Assembly (NCBI GenBank): GCA_021201335.1
Contig: JAJQFD010000054.1
Location: 1-64,000 of the forward strand
Direction: 5' to 3'
DNA: 64,000 nucleotides
From: Bacteroides sp.
GTDB taxonomy: Bacteria > Bacteroidota > Bacteroidia > Bacteroidales > Bacteroidaceae
The position numbers were made by a program, and so were the translations under genes. Below the pieces are notes generated by a model. The model was given only the letters and a program-made list of their open reading frames with translations. It made no database searches and was not told where the DNA came from. Below are positions 43,840 through 53,086 of the stretch, piece by piece; position 1 is the stretch's first letter, and the number at the start of each line of letters is the position of its first letter.

Positions 43840-44370
43840 TTATCTTGAATGGACACCGACTATATTGTCAAACTCACACCACCCAACCGCATTTCTGTAT
43901 AGTTCTACAGAACCCAAAGGAACATACACAAAAGTGGTCTTTTTATTGATTCCTTCAAAACAAGTTAATTTCTGATTTAATTGTTGAGGAAATAAAGGCT
44001 TATCTATTAGCATCCATTCATCACCATAAGTAGATTTAGAATAGCTGCCTAAAATACATTTAGGTGGAATGGTACAATATACATATATCTCTTTAAGATT
44101 TACACAACCATTTAGCACATCTTTATAAAGGTAAATAATCTTACTTGGTATGTTAATTGAGACAAGGCTACAGCAGCCCTTAAATGCACCAAATCCAATA
44201 GTTAAAATACTATTTGGTAACCATACGGAAGAAATATTAATACAATCTTTAAATGCTTCTTGTTCAATAAACAGGATGTTATCCGGTATCATATAATCAC
44301 CAATTTGGTTCTTTGCACATCTGACTATTGTTGTCTGCGACTTATCAATGATTACACCATCTATTCTCAT
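43840..44370 (-). CDS. BspA-type leucine-rich repeat protein
   Basis: This 176-aa protein carries BspA/LRR_5-type repeats of about 23 residues (IPDNILFIEQEAFKDCINIS, LPNSILTIGFGAFKGCCSLV, IPSKIIYLYKDVLNGCVNLK), then a C-terminal segment ending VYVPLGSVELYRNAVGW. There is no signal peptide, so it may be cytoplasmic or lack part of its N-terminus. In Bacteroidales, related proteins are often surface adhesins. Its position just inside the far end of the tRNA-Ser element marks it as cargo. Confidence 0.75.
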   Translation of the reverse strand: MRIDGVIIDKSQTTIVRCAKNQIGDYMIPDNILFIEQEAFKDCINISSVWLPNSILTIGFGAFKGCCSLVSINIPSKIIYLYKDVLNGCVNLKEIYVYCTIPPKCILGSYSKSTYGDEWMLIDKPLFPQQLNQKLTCFEGINKKTTFVYVPLGSVELYRNAVGWCEFDNIVGVHSR

Positions 44371-44528
44371 ATAATTTTTATATTCAATTATTTTTGGTTA
44401 TATATTACCTAAAGTTACCATCATTTAATAAACCATTATTATAGCTTCTCTAATTTTATCAGCTTGCTCCTCAGTATTCGTTATACTAGACATAGGAAAC
44501 TCATTGTTTAGTGAAGCTTAATTTATTT

Positions 44529-45278
44529 TCATTCTTTTTGTATTAGCTGTCGTTCCAAATCTTCTATTCTATCTTTTAGTTCTTCATTAGATGACGAATT
44601 ACTATATATAGGTTTATAATGCAATCTAGTAGGAAAATTAGCAAAACAAAAATTTCGCTGATAAGCATTATCTCTTAAAGCATTTGGCGGAGCTGAAATA
44701 TCTCTAGAATTATACGGAAATTCAACTAAATGTCGCCCCTCTGTATTATCTGTAATGAAGTAATTATATGCAATTTTCACATTATTATAAAACGTATAGA
44801 ATTCAGTATCGCTTTTAAAAAATTCCTTTATTTTCTTTTTTGATATGTAAAAATCTGCTGATTGGATTGTCGTATTATTTTTTGTCATACCCAACATATA
44901 GAAATCGCCGTAGTCTGCTTCTGGATTCATAAAAACAGCTACTAAAAAATCATGCTCGGCAACCTTTTCCACAAAATGTACATTTTCTTTAGAAGTGTCA
45001 TTTTCAAATTCTTTATTGGTAACTCTATTATCAATTATATTAACAGAACTCTTATCATTATTAAAAAACATAAGCCCTCCAACGAAAACGCCTAAAATAA
45101 CACCTCTCGAAACCCATAAGTTTTCATTCCTATCACCACCAAAAATTAAGTAGCCAATAAGACCTACAATACCACCTACAACACCAAAAGGCCAAATAAA
45201 TCTCATTATATCCCAAATCATAAATTTAAATAATTGATTGTGCCTTTCCGTTCTCTCAAAAGACAGATTTAATACCAA
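44529..45278 (-). CDS. Two-TM membrane protein of unknown function
   Basis: This 249-aa protein has two membrane helices (FIWPFGVVGGIVGLIGYLIF and GVILGVFVGGLMFF) in the first 80 residues. A soluble domain follows (VEKVAEHDFLVAVFMNPEAD, FYISKKKIKEFFKSDTEFYT), with a short coiled coil at the end (NEELKDRIEDLERQLIQKE). I do not recognise the family. A membrane anchor with a cytoplasmic effector-like tail in a mobile element could act in host control or defence, but nothing in the sequence shows this. Confidence 0.6.
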   Translation of the reverse strand: MVLNLSFERTERHNQLFKFMIWDIMRFIWPFGVVGGIVGLIGYLIFGGDRNENLWVSRGVILGVFVGGLMFFNNDKSSVNIIDNRVTNKEFENDTSKENVHFVEKVAEHDFLVAVFMNPEADYGDFYMLGMTKNNTTIQSADFYISKKKIKEFFKSDTEFYTFYNNVKIAYNYFITDNTEGRHLVEFPYNSRDISAPPNALRDNAYQRNFCFANFPTRLHYKPIYSNSSSNEELKDRIEDLERQLIQKE

Positions 45279-45328
45279 AGAAAGCGTAGAACGTAATGGA
45301 TAATAGGATTTGCTTTCTCTAAAAAATG

Positions 45329-45372
45329 AAATAAACGGTAAATAAGTAGTAAAACTGTTTGCCGTTTATTCT
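45329..45372 (-). terminator. Inverted repeat, probable terminator of the lipoprotein gene
   Basis: AATAAACGGTAAA and TTTGCCGTTTATT pair around an 18-bp AT-rich loop, just beyond the stop codon of the gene at 45379 on the minus strand. Confidence 0.5.
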
Positions 45373-45378
45373 TTGATA

Positions 45379-45765
45379 TTAATTCATTCTTTGATAATTA
45401 TCTTTTTCTCCGTCTAAGTCTCCTTTCTCATCGTATCTCTCTATCACTAAATTCGTAGAGTTTAATGTATGTAATTTATATCGATACCATTCAGGTTCTT
45501 CGTCTTCCAACCATATCATATATAGTTCATTGGATTCGATTTTATATTTACCATTTTCGCTGTCTCCTTCCGGATAAACGTATGAAAATTCTCCGTTTGA
45601 TTTGAATTCAAGAAAGTTTCCCTCATAACCAGAATCAAGAGCCTTCCATTTACCAACAATAAGATGTTCTTCTTTCTTTTCCTCATCGTCATCATCAGAA
45701 CAGGACGTAAAACCAACACATAATACAGTCATCAATAAATAACTCAATAATTTAATTGTTTTCAT
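45379..45765 (-). CDS. Lipocalin-like lipoprotein
   Basis: This 128-aa lipoprotein has the signal MKTIKLLSYLLMTVLCVGFT with lipobox FTSC and an acidic DDDDEEKKEE stretch after the lipidated Cys. In Bacteroidetes such an acidic motif often directs lipoproteins to the cell surface. The remainder (LIVGKWKALDSGYEGNFLEF, GKYKIESNELYMIWLEDEE) follows the pattern of small lipocalin-like domains of unknown function. It is cargo of the element. Confidence 0.7.
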   Translation of the reverse strand: MKTIKLLSYLLMTVLCVGFTSCSDDDDEEKKEEHLIVGKWKALDSGYEGNFLEFKSNGEFSYVYPEGDSENGKYKIESNELYMIWLEDEEPEWYRYKLHTLNSTNLVIERYDEKGDLDGEKDNYQRMN

Positions 45766-45953
45766 TGCTTAATTTGTTTTTCTGCCTACTTGTTTCCCAT
45801 GAGCAAGCGTAGATAATTTATAGGTGTAGAGAAACTAAATACACCATAGTTATACATTCATTGAATTGTTGATTGAGAAGTAAACTATATATCCATATTT
45901 TTCATATATTAGTGCTACTCGTTCCCTCTAATAGCGGTTATACAATAAAAAAA

Positions 45954-46143
45954 GCGTGGGAACTGTTAATTCTTATCTGCTTTAGAGGTATCGCCAAACA
46001 CCTACCGAACAAATAACAACAGACCCACGCCATTTATGAATATACTAAAATCCTTACTATAAGGAGTATAAACACAAGGCGTGAGCGTTCTGTTGTATCA
46101 CTTGTTCGGTTTTGAAAATTGGCGATTTTCTAAAGCAAGTAAT
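45954..46143. repeat. Nested inverted repeats next to the serine recombinase
   Basis: A left block (45969-46031) and a right block (46078-46143) are imperfect complements over about 63 bp: CTGCTTTAGA...TCGCCAA...CCGAACAA...AACAGA...CACGCC on the left and GGCGTGAGCG...TTGTTCGG...TTGGCGA...TCTAAAGCAAG on the right. The left block is itself closed by GCGTGGG (45954) and CCCACGC (46030). A 46-bp AT-rich centre separates them. It lies about 90 bp from the 3' end of the recombinase gene and could be its target site or a replication origin. Confidence 0.65.
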
Positions 46144-46235
46144 ATCTTAAAACGCTCTTTCGTAAATATGTCCTTCCAGACCTTAACTCATTAAGAATCT
46201 GGAATTGTGGCAAAGTTACGAAAGATGTTTTATTA

Positions 46236-46928
46236 TCAAAATTGTTGTGCTGTGGATTTATCCAGTTGATACCGTTTAATTAACCGTTGAACCTGCACAA
46301 TTTGGAATTTACATCCTCTAGAAGTAGTAAAACCCTGCTCGTTTAACAACTCTACCATTTCAGCGGGTGTTTTGCCCTCATTTACCATTGAACGAAGTAA
46401 AGCCACAGCACGCATATTGTTGGGATTGGATTTGGCTTTATCCTTATTTGTACGGTTACTGTTTGCTATCGCTTGTTTATGGTTATTCATTAAGTTTTCA
46501 GATTTACCCAATTTAACCCCTCTGGCTTTCTTAGCTTCAAGGCTCTGTTTGGTTCTAGTAGATATTAATCCGGCTTCATATTCAGCAATACTACTTATTA
46601 TATGTAAAATCAGTCTGTTTGCTTGTAGAAAATCACAGAATACAATCTCAACATCTGATTCTAGTAGTTTACTAGTAAAGGCAACATTCCGGCTTAATCT
46701 ATCTAATTTTGCCACAATAAGCGTAGAGCCTGTTTTGCGACACAAGGAGAGTGCTTCTTGTAATTTCGGTCTATCGGTCTTCTTTCCGCTTTCCGTCTCT
46801 ATAAATTCCTTAATAATAGTGCTTTGCTTTACATAATTGTGAACTATCTCTTTTTGTGCTTCCACTCCTAAACCACTAATTTCCTGTTTCATGGTTGATT
46901 GTCTGTAATATGCTATGTATGTCTTCAT
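46236..46928 (-). CDS. Small serine recombinase (resolvase/invertase family)
   Basis: This 230-aa serine recombinase has the catalytic Ser in YIAYYRQSTMKQE and LIVAKLDRLSRNVAFTSKLL with the conserved D-R-L-S-R. The long helix IAEYEAGLISTRTKQSLEAK comes next, and a C-terminal HTH (TPAEMVELLNEQGFTTSRGC). Members resolve or invert DNA between short sites. The large inverted repeat at 45954-46143 is the nearest candidate site. Alternatively the protein resolves replicated forms of the element. Confidence 0.88.
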   Translation of the reverse strand: MKTYIAYYRQSTMKQEISGLGVEAQKEIVHNYVKQSTIIKEFIETESGKKTDRPKLQEALSLCRKTGSTLIVAKLDRLSRNVAFTSKLLESDVEIVFCDFLQANRLILHIISSIAEYEAGLISTRTKQSLEAKKARGVKLGKSENLMNNHKQAIANSNRTNKDKAKSNPNNMRAVALLRSMVNEGKTPAEMVELLNEQGFTTSRGCKFQIVQVQRLIKRYQLDKSTAQQF

Positions 46929-46978
46929 GTGTAGTTACATTTACAAAACGGTCGTTTAATATTTGTAAGTGAATTAAG

Positions 46979-47005
46979 AAAGGATTGACGTTTAAATCAA
47001 TCCTT
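46979..47005 (-). terminator. Hairpin overlapping the radC stop codon
   Basis: AAAGGATTGA and TCAATCCTTT pair around CGTTTAAA and include the stop codon of the radC-like gene. It is likely to end the radC transcript before the recombinase gene. Confidence 0.6.
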
Positions 47006-47444
47006 TATCAGAAAATGAATAATAACTATCTTTAGCAACAATCAAATGATCTGTAAGAGTGATATTCATTGTTTTGGCAGCTTGTTGTATAGCAGATGTT
47101 AACCGTTTATCGCTAATACTTGGTTCTGTATTACCAGAAGGATGATTGTGGCTAATTGCTATGCTTGTAGCGTTTCCTAATAGAGCAACCTGTAATATCT
47201 GTCTTACATCTGCATAAGTTCCATCTATACCACCAATACTTAACTCATGAACACCTAATACTTTATTTGCTTGATTAAGTAATACGACTTTGAAAGATTC
47301 TTTATATTCGATGGTGTCTTCATCATAAACCTTTATCAATACATTGTATAAATCCCTTGAACAAAGTACCTGATACCGTTCTGATGCCTTTACTTTTGGT
47401 TTATAGCTTAATTTCACCTCGCAAACTGTAAATAAGTTTTCCAT
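46992..47444 (-). CDS. RadC-like JAB-domain protein
   Basis: From the ATG at 47444 (MENLFTVCEVKLSYKPKVKA) the protein is 150 aa. The JAB/MPN metal site is clear in AISHNHPSGNTEPSISDKRL (H-x-H-P-S-G-N ... S-x-x-D). FKVVLLNQANKVLGVHELS precedes it. The short form without the N-terminal HhH region is common on mobile elements and prophages; its function is not settled. An upstream ATG at 47468 would add eight residues and is less likely. A hairpin lies just upstream. Confidence 0.85.
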   Translation of the reverse strand: MENLFTVCEVKLSYKPKVKASERYQVLCSRDLYNVLIKVYDEDTIEYKESFKVVLLNQANKVLGVHELSIGGIDGTYADVRQILQVALLGNATSIAISHNHPSGNTEPSISDKRLTSAIQQAAKTMNITLTDHLIVAKDSYYSFSDKGLI

Positions 47445-48075
47445 AATGATAATGTGTTTATACAACAAAAGCCGTCCTTTGTGGGAACGGCTTTCGCTTG
47501 GATTAATATTTTATATTTATTTCTTGTTAATTCTTATTTCCGGCTTGGTTTTTAGATTTTTATTCTAGAAAAGTGTGTTATTATTATACAGGGTAAAATC
47601 TAATTTTTTGCAGGTTTGAAAATCCCGTTTTTCCGGATGCTTTTTCCTAAACCTATATAAGAATGCGTTAGAGGGTTGATTTTTGTTTGTCAAGGATGGG
47701 AGGGGTCTTGAATTTGTCTCCCCCGGTCTGAAAGTACCCTCTAGATTTATTTTTTTGCATGTGGGGAGGGGTGTTTTTAGGATAGGTATATGCTGATCAA
47801 CCATCTCCTATAAAAGCAAAAAGAAATGACTATATTTTCATTCCTTACTTATTCAAAAATATTCTTATCTCATCATGGGCAAGATTTTCTCCAACCTATG
47901 ATTTATTACCCACTAATGGTTATCTATAACGAACTTGAGAATGATAGAATGTTTTTTGATTGTTATGATACATTTTTACATAATAATTAGGATAGGAAAC
48001 AAAATAAATCTTATATTTATGATTTATGTATTGTAATGCGAACAAGCTAAGTTTATTGTAGTTAAAACAGATAAA
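47445..48075. other. AT-rich gap between the radC-like gene and the repeat-protein gene
   Basis: A hairpin at 47467-47495 (AAAGCCGT ... ACGGCTTT) lies 24 bp before the radC start and may terminate or attenuate a leader transcript on the minus strand. A 79-codon minus-strand frame at 47565-47804 has no recognisable motif and is not called as a gene. Nothing else is apparent. Confidence 0.5.
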
Positions 48076-50262
48076 ATGAAAGAAAACAGATTAATTGGAA
48101 CAGTACAATGGCGGGGATATAAATATAAAGATGGAAAAGTTTCTATTCATAAAGTTTTTGGTATCGTACAAACTATTGACAAAAAAGATTATTTCTTCCA
48201 TGGAAATAATTTTATCTTTCTAAAAAAAGCTCTTGAAGAATTTGATATAATGACTTTTGAAGGAGTGCAAAAAGGAGAAAAATTGGAAGCAGTAAAATGT
48301 CGAATATACCATAAAATTGGGAATAATATGTGTTTTGAATGGTTTCTTGAAAATCTAAAGGATGAGCCAGATATTATCCAAGAAAATTTACTTGAAAAAG
48401 TATTGGATTATATAATTGAACAAAACACTAAAACCAAAACAGAAATACTCAATACAAGCTTTTACAGTTATCAAAAGAAAAAAACAGTTAATTATAAAAA
48501 AGTAGTAGAAAAAAAATATATTGAAATTGATGAAATATCATATATCATAATAAAACAAATATCACGAAATAATAATATTTCAAATATATGTAAAGAAATT
48601 TTCTTAATGAAAATTTATAAAAGGGCAGATCAAAAATGTAAACATAAAATGCTTTTTGAAGAAAAATTAATTGAGATTCAAACAAAAACACAAGCAGAAC
48701 AATATGAAATTTTAAAATTATATTTACAGCAATTTGATACATTTCATGAAACAGAATATAATATTATTAAAATGATTATTCAAACCGTAAAAATAGATGA
48801 AAATGTTAAATTAAATTTTATAAATCTAGTTTTTGAAAGATTTAATAGTAATATAAAATATCGCATACTTTTTGAAGATTGTTTAATTAAAATTAACAAT
48901 ATAACAGCAGAACAGCAACTTGAATTATTAAAAAAATAACATTAAATACAAATTTTGATTACATAAAGGTTAAGTCAATTGCAAACTCTAATGTATTAGA
49001 CAATCAGGTTAAAACAAATTTTCTCAATTATGTTTTTCGAGAAGTAAATAAGGAATACAAATATAAAATATTATTTGAAGATGAATTATTAGATATTTCT
49101 CGTGAAAAAACAGAGGTGCAACTTAAATTATTAAATGAATTTCTTAGTGGACGGTACGGGCTTGAGTGGGACTTTAACAAATTTAGGGCAATTTTAAACT
49201 CGGACAAAATAAGTGAACAAGTTAAAGTTGAATTTATCATCAATGCTAATGATAAAAAAAAGAATAATATTGTGATAGAAAAAAAATTTAATAGCACATT
49301 TGAACTTATATCTAGTCTACCCCCCAATAAATAGATTAAGATTATGGTTAACAGGTTTAAATCCCCATTACAATTACTTTGAATTTGTGCAAGTTGCTTG
49401 GCAATTATCAAAAGACGAACGCAAATTATTTAATAAAAGAATAAAAGAATATGGAAGAGATTTACAAATTCAGCTTTTTTTAGACCAAATTTCCAAAGCT
49501 AAGCTAATCTATGAAGAAGCAGAGTTTAAAATTTATAAATGCAAATGGCATAATATCTATTTTAAGAACGGATATATACAAATCTTTTTAGATAGGAATA
49601 TTTCGACAGAGGATTATTATTGGGAGTTTTCCCGGAAAGAATGGAATCTTCTTGCTCAAGAATATTTTAAGAACCGGCGAATGGATGATATCATAGTAAA
49701 GATTGACAATCACAATTATATTACTGATATTCAAGGCTTAAATGAGCTTGAAACTAAGGTTACAATAGCTGAAATACATAAAAAAGGAACGCTAGAAAAA
49801 CGTATTGAAATATCATCACAACAAATACTTAAACTAATTCACAATGTGGCAGCAAGGAATAAATGCGTACATTTTTTACTTAACCAAAACTTACGACATA
49901 ATGTTATTGACATTCAAGAATTAATTGAAAAATATGGTTCCGTACGCCGTGATGTCTCCTTCTTGTTTCCCATTTCAGATGGAAAAGGAAATATCTATTT
50001 AATCTGGGAAAGCATTGAGTTTGAGAAATCAAAGGCAACTCATATTTTTAAATGCAAAGAAGAGGTTTTAAGTAATATGGAAGAAAAAATCAAAAATTTC
50101 CTAGAGATAAATTATTATGCACGCTCCCGCCTTAATAGTCTAAAAGCAGAAGAACAGGAGATTAAACAAAACTTACAGTATTATGGACGCATTAACCATG
50201 ATAGTTCTGAATATGAGATTTGGGAGGAAAGAATGAAAATTGAAATGCCTTTTTTATTATAA
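48076..50262 (+). pseudogene. Large AT-rich repeat protein with cold-shock-like N-terminus, frameshifted
   Basis: Three frames join into one protein of about 730 aa. Residues 1-85 resemble a cold-shock/OB fold (VFGIVQTIDKKDYFFHGNNF, then FEGVQKGEKLEAVKCRIYHK). From about residue 190, helical repeats of roughly 80 aa follow: CKHKMLFEEKLIEIQTKTQA, IKYRILFEDCLIKINNITAE and YKYKILFEDELLDISREKTE mark equivalent positions. The C-terminal 300 residues are unrecognised. The frame breaks at A7 (48930-48936, one A missing) and at C6 (49320-49325, one C too many). It is the only plus-strand gene in the element and very AT-rich. An RNA-binding or defence role is a guess. Confidence 0.6.
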
Positions 50263-50406
50263 AAAATTTGTCATACAATTCACCTAAATTCTAAATAAAT
50301 GGAATTAGAGGCTTATTATCATCATTTTTGTATGAAGTGGGACATTTTATATTTTGGGGGTATATAACTATTAAATTCTAAAAAATGTCCCATCTGTCAA
50401 ATATTA

Positions 50407-52236
50407 TCAAAAGAGTTTCTTTCCTAATAAATATCCACGTTGCCCTTTAACTTTGATGTTGTCCTTGGCTATTTTAAAAAAATCTGCTATTTTCTTTGCA
50501 GTATATGGAGTTTTATCGCCATAAGAGCTATAAATTTTTCGTATTTCTTTCTTTATATAATTAACTTTATATCTTTCACCCTCCCGAAAAACGGCATAAA
50601 CAGAACTCATTATTCCAAATCGGTCTTTTCCTATTTCGCTTCGGTATTTTATTAAGGCTAACCTCATTTTTTTATCAGACATAAGATTCCGTTTTGCAAA
50701 ATTTGCTCCTAATTCCTCGTAAACTTCCACTATTAAGGAATCTTCTTGGTGCAATGAATTCCGGAATTCCTTGAATAATGGCTCATCATAAACATTCTCT
50801 TCACCGTTAAGTAAATCCAGTTGTTCGATAATTACTTCACGTCTTTCTTTTTTATTATCGGCTCTGCTTATTTTTAAACGATCATCATCTCCTAGAGGTA
50901 ATGATTTATGTTGATGCGTTACCGTAAAATGGTTGGAATCCTTATAGGCTTGTTTTAATCTAGAAGGACGGATGTAATAGCCTTTAACCCTTTCTTCGTC
51001 AAAATAATTATCTATGGCAAAATGATTCTTATTTCCCTGTTTGTCAATATATTTGGCATAAGTAATTCTTTCTAGTGCTTCTTTTAGAGTTTCACGTACC
51101 CCGTCACCTGTTGCCGATTGAAATAACTGTTTAATTTGCAAATATGTTTCATGACATCCATCCAGATAGTTTTGTAGTTGTTCTGGGGTTTTGTATGATA
51201 TACTAGAATCAAAATTAGATAGATGGATTATTCCGCCTGTACCATTTCTGAAACGTCCTAATATCTGAATGGCTTCTGTTTGTGGGTCAATCATAGAGTG
51301 TTTGGCATAAAATAAATCAGAGATTATAATAACTGTCGGTTTGACAAGTAAGTCAATATCAACGGCTGAAAAAAATCGACTGGTAAAGAAAGTATATTGT
51401 TCAAGTTTAACATTACTATTGTCAAACTGTAAATTAGCAAAAGCGTTTGAATAACCTAATTTATGTAGTTTATCGACACTGTCTTGTGAACAAAATACTT
51501 TAGAGCAACTTTCTAGATTGAATTTTTTAATAATAGCCAAAATAGTGTCTGTAGAATTTAAGAACACACAAACATGATCTTTATTTTCGCACATAGCTAT
51601 TATCTTGCGGAATATAGCAACAACATTATTAGTAGTTACTAGTTGCATCTTTTTGGTATAGTCGTAATCGGGTACAATTTTAATAACTTGAAAATCTTGT
51701 TGCTCAAATCTGGGATCACTCGGTGGTATCGGGGTTGCCGAAACAAAAGCCTTATTCTCAAAAAGAAAGAAATCATTAATCGGTAACGCAATGGCATTGC
51801 GGTAATCAATATCCTTAATAATTTTATCACATTCATCAAAAAGTAACATATAATCTCTATGGCAGTTAATTTCTAATAATAACATTGCTCTCGTAACTTT
51901 GAAAAAACTTTCCGGCGTGGTCATTATTTTTCTGTATTCATCTTTTTTAAGTGGCTTTTCCAGATAATCAATTATATTGTTAGTTGAAATGCCCTCATAT
52001 ACTCCCAATAGATTTGTATGCTTCTGCTTTTTTCCTTTAATTACAGGAACATTTGGTTCGATAATGATTGAATGGCGTTTGGATTTGATTTCTAGAGTTG
52101 TAGCACCAATTCCGGGTATTGTCTTTGCTAGAATGGTATTTGTCGGTATTTCGGTCATGATATCTTCTAGAAATTGACCTTGACTAATCGCTAAGGATTC
52201 TGTATATAAATCGAAATGCGAAGTATTGTTATTCAT
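50407..52236 (-). CDS. Helicase-like P-loop protein of mobile elements
   Basis: This 609-aa protein has an unusual Walker A-like loop (TIPGIGATTLE near residue 40, without the usual GKT), a DEAD-like Walker B (MLLFDECDK near 130) and SATP as motif III. QTEAIQILGRFRNG is helicase motif VI. The layout is a superfamily 2 helicase core followed by a helical C-terminal region. From memory, the GIGATT form recurs in Bacteroidales phages and mobile elements. It probably replicates or processes element DNA. It is the largest intact gene of the element. Confidence 0.65.
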   Translation of the reverse strand: MNNNTSHFDLYTESLAISQGQFLEDIMTEIPTNTILAKTIPGIGATTLEIKSKRHSIIIEPNVPVIKGKKQKHTNLLGVYEGISTNNIIDYLEKPLKKDEYRKIMTTPESFFKVTRAMLLLEINCHRDYMLLFDECDKIIKDIDYRNAIALPINDFFLFENKAFVSATPIPPSDPRFEQQDFQVIKIVPDYDYTKKMQLVTTNNVVAIFRKIIAMCENKDHVCVFLNSTDTILAIIKKFNLESCSKVFCSQDSVDKLHKLGYSNAFANLQFDNSNVKLEQYTFFTSRFFSAVDIDLLVKPTVIIISDLFYAKHSMIDPQTEAIQILGRFRNGTGGIIHLSNFDSSISYKTPEQLQNYLDGCHETYLQIKQLFQSATGDGVRETLKEALERITYAKYIDKQGNKNHFAIDNYFDEERVKGYYIRPSRLKQAYKDSNHFTVTHQHKSLPLGDDDRLKISRADNKKERREVIIEQLDLLNGEENVYDEPLFKEFRNSLHQEDSLIVEVYEELGANFAKRNLMSDKKMRLALIKYRSEIGKDRFGIMSSVYAVFREGERYKVNYIKKEIRKIYSSYGDKTPYTAKKIADFFKIAKDNIKVKGQRGYLLGKKLF

Positions 52237-52314
52237 GTTTTTATATTTTATAAAGTGGATAAATATTAAGACACATGAAATGTATCTTTATCTAGATTAA
52301 AAATTGAAAGAGAA

Positions 52315-52345
52315 AAAGGACAGGCAGAATTACCTGCCCTTTGAT
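52315..52345 (-). terminator. Intrinsic terminator
   Basis: AAAGGACAGGCAG and CTGCCCTTT form an imperfect GC-rich stem on the minus strand, followed by CTTTTTCTC. It lies just past the stop of the gene at 52353 and separates it from the helicase-like gene. Confidence 0.65.
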
Positions 52346-52352
52346 TGAGATG

Positions 52353-52913
52353 TTAATCGTTTATGTATGCTTTAAGTTCACGATTCAAATACGGTCTGTA
52401 CATTATGAGACCTCTTTTATAATAGCTAGAGAATGTTTGTCCATTAGTTGTATAAGTCTTTTTCATTGTTCTGCCTTGTGACTTTTCATTAACGAATAAC
52501 ACATATTCAATATTTGTTATTCTGTTATTAAAATCTGCCAAATTGTTCGCATTGATTCTTGAAATATCCGCAACCTTTCCTTTTAAGATATCCACAACCA
52601 CATTTAAGATTTCATCATTTACATAAAGGGCAAATTCTTCACGGTCTTCACCTTGTTTTGTAGCGGTGATCCATAAATAAGCTTCGCCTTTACGGTTGTT
52701 TTTAGGTTGCATCATAAAATAATAACCTTTTGTTGAAAGATTGGAGAATAGCTCCAGTGCAGGCTGATTGTTTCTTACTTCCGGTTCCATAACTCCGTTA
52801 AAATCAATGTTTAATTTGAAAATAGTCTCTTCCATTTTAGAATTGTTTGATAAGTTAATAACTTCATTTACGTTCACGTTTTCCTGTTTTTTGTTTTCTA
52901 CTGATTTCATCAT
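52353..52913 (-). CDS. Unknown element protein (186 aa)
   Basis: I do not recognise this protein. It has a disordered, asparagine-rich N-terminus (about 30 residues) and then a mixed domain (FKLNIDFNGVMEPEVRNNQP, GYYFMMQPKNNRKGEAYLWI, FALYVNDEILNVVVDILKGK). There are no membrane spans or signal peptide. A good ribosome-site-like gap and its own terminator indicate a real gene. It lies between the helicase-like gene and a gene for another unknown protein. Confidence 0.6.
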   Translation of the reverse strand: MMKSVENKKQENVNVNEVINLSNNSKMEETIFKLNIDFNGVMEPEVRNNQPALELFSNLSTKGYYFMMQPKNNRKGEAYLWITATKQGEDREEFALYVNDEILNVVVDILKGKVADISRINANNLADFNNRITNIEYVLFVNEKSQGRTMKKTYTTNGQTFSSYYKRGLIMYRPYLNRELKAYIND

Positions 52914-53086
52914 TTTAATTTTTTATGTTAGATATTTATTTGCTTTGTCAAGTAAGTTGCGCAACTGATTGACATTACAAAAATCAGGAAAAGGCAAGAT
53001 GTGTCTGGGGAGTAATTAAAACCAAAAACAGGTTCAATTACTCCTAAAATATCAGAATGGAAAGAGATGGAAATGTAATATACTGA

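Noticed and set aside
47565..47804. A 79-codon minus-strand frame before the radC-like gene
   Set aside because: It has low-complexity composition, no motif and no good start context. It could be real but is not supported.
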